A stretch of 64,000 nt of DNA. Origin: Epiperipatus broadwayi (lineage: Eukaryota > Onychophora > Udeonychophora > Euonychophora > Peripatidae). A model generated the notes under the pieces. It saw only the letters and a program-made list of their open reading frames with translations, did not search any database and had not been told where the DNA came from. The translations under genes were made by a program, and so were the position numbers. Where the stretch lies: positions 1,166,702 to 1,230,701 of the forward strand of contig JAQFVV010006473.1 in the NCBI GenBank assembly GCA_028023455.1, written 5' to 3'. Shown piece after piece: positions 62,945 to 64,000 of this stretch (position 1 is its first letter; every line of letters starts with the position of its first letter).

Positions 62945-63226
62945 CTCTAACTTTAAATAGGAATGGGTTGTTTATTATTTTAAAATATTTTACAACTTAA
63001 ATACTGCAGAATAATAATTATTATTATTATAAAATATAAATGTTTTATAGTCATTCTTAATTAGTTTATTTTATTCACTAACTAACTCTAACTTTAAATA
63101 GGAACGGGTTGTTTATTATTTTAAAATATTTTACAACTTAAATACTGCAGAATAATAATTATTATTATTATAAAATATAAATGTTTTATAGTCATTCTTA
63201 ATTAGTTTATTTTATTCACTAACTAA
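62945..63226. repeat. Tandem duplication, two 141-bp units
   Basis: Units 62945-63085 and 63086-63226 start CTCTAACTTTAAATAGGAA and differ at about one base (TGGG against CGGG), plus the junction. A very recent duplication. Confidence 0.95.
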
Positions 63227-64000
63227 TCAATTGTTAATCAACCTCACTTAATAATGTTGGAAAAGTTTTGACTCTTTAATGAGAAACAAATACAAATTAT
63301 TGCTTAGTAGAACTAGATGAGTTTTACCATATCGGGCTTATTTTGTCTTAAGTGTCTTTACTGGATTTAATTGCAGGCTTAAACACGAGAATAGCTAGCT
63401 ATTCTATTAACAAAATATAACTAGATAATTAAGTGGCCTTGTTACATACTATATAAAAGTGAAAAATTAATACTAATATATAAAAGTGATGCATAAAATA
63501 TCCCTTGCAGATTCACTCATCTAAATAAGAATGATTAACTCTACTTAACTTTGAGGTTATAATTTAAGAACTCATAAACATATAATATTTGCAATTCAGC
63601 AGTTTTATATAAATTTGGTAATTACTTATATTTGTATAAACTAAACCTAAGGTAAACACCATTTAATCCCATTCAATGTCAACAATAATAATATTAAATA
63701 AAAATATTATCTATACCTTAGCATAGTAATATCTGAGAAAACTTTATTGCATTAATAAAAACTATAATATTAAGTAAATGAGAAAGAAGCCATTATGAGA
63801 AAGTGCATTAAATAATCTGGTCAATTTATTGTACAATTAATTTCATTTCCGTAATATCCTTTCTGGAAACAGCATAACGATTAATAAATTCCATTTAGCA
63901 AGATATCTATATTTAACATGTTAATCAATTTTTTAGACTGTTTATAACTTGGACATTTATTATGTTTCATATTTGTATTGATAATCTACCATTCGGGAGT
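63227..64000. other. AT-rich DNA, no gene seen
   Basis: No recognisable feature up to the window end. Confidence 0.55.

Overview
The window is eukaryotic, very AT-rich, and holds no gene that I can defend as a working host gene. It is built from decayed transposable elements, long inverted and tandem repeats, and long microsatellites: (ATCT)n, (TTA)n and many (AT)n. Penelope-like elements (PLEs) of several families, Ty3/gypsy-type LTR elements and an L1/Tx1-type LINE together point to an invertebrate metazoan. I cannot name the species. Long (ATCT)n runs recall cephalopod assemblies, but base composition and the absence of a repeat I could recognise make that only a guess.

Layout. 1-5775: an LTR retrotransposon on the minus strand. 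It has part of its 3' LTR, a polypurine tract, gag remnants, a primer-binding site matching the tRNA-Pro type, and an unusually long 5' LTR of about 1.76 kb. I see no pol region in it. 6961-7510: a dispersed repeat whose inverted relative lies at 57925-58390. 8854-9430: a 577-bp (ATCT)n array. 9.4-16.1 kb: AT-rich DNA with no gene seen. 16.8-19.5 kb: a LINE on the minus strand with endonuclease end, reverse transcriptase and zinc-finger tail, all broken. 19.7-21.8 kb: GC-richer repeat sequence with 36-bp and 40-bp tandem arrays. Beside it lie two stretches that look like Illumina adapter, so the assembly here is suspect. 23.0-23.3 kb: a second (ATCT)n array.

24.3-29.9 kb: several AT-rich PLE copies in opposed orientations. 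30.16-35.85 kb: a previously hidden imperfect palindrome with arms of about 2.6-2.9 kb, centred on (AT)n tracts and without coding sequence. 36.1-42.9 kb: a second, better preserved PLE family in head-to-head copies. Its 3' part carries tRNA-like pol III A and B boxes, a hammerhead-like motif and a terminal direct repeat (pseudo-LTR) of about 560 bp. 48.87-50.07 kb: an LTR-like sequence with a gag fragment. 50.66-51.31 kb: a 356-bp tandem duplication. 51.6-56.1 kb: a Ty3/gypsy element on the minus strand with gag, protease, RT, RNase H and integrase remnants in order. 56.3-58.0 kb: two PLE 3' ends tail to tail, forming a palindrome with a perfect 44-bp core. 58.85-59.71 kb: a direct-plus-inverted repeat cluster. 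62.95-63.23 kb: a very recent 141-bp tandem duplication.

All coding remnants carry stops, frameshifts or lost catalytic residues, so none of these elements looks able to move by itself now. The best preserved motifs are the intact YVDD and GIY-YIG remnants of the PLE at 38.75-42.9 kb. Repeat boundaries are read by eye and approximate unless a motif fixes them.
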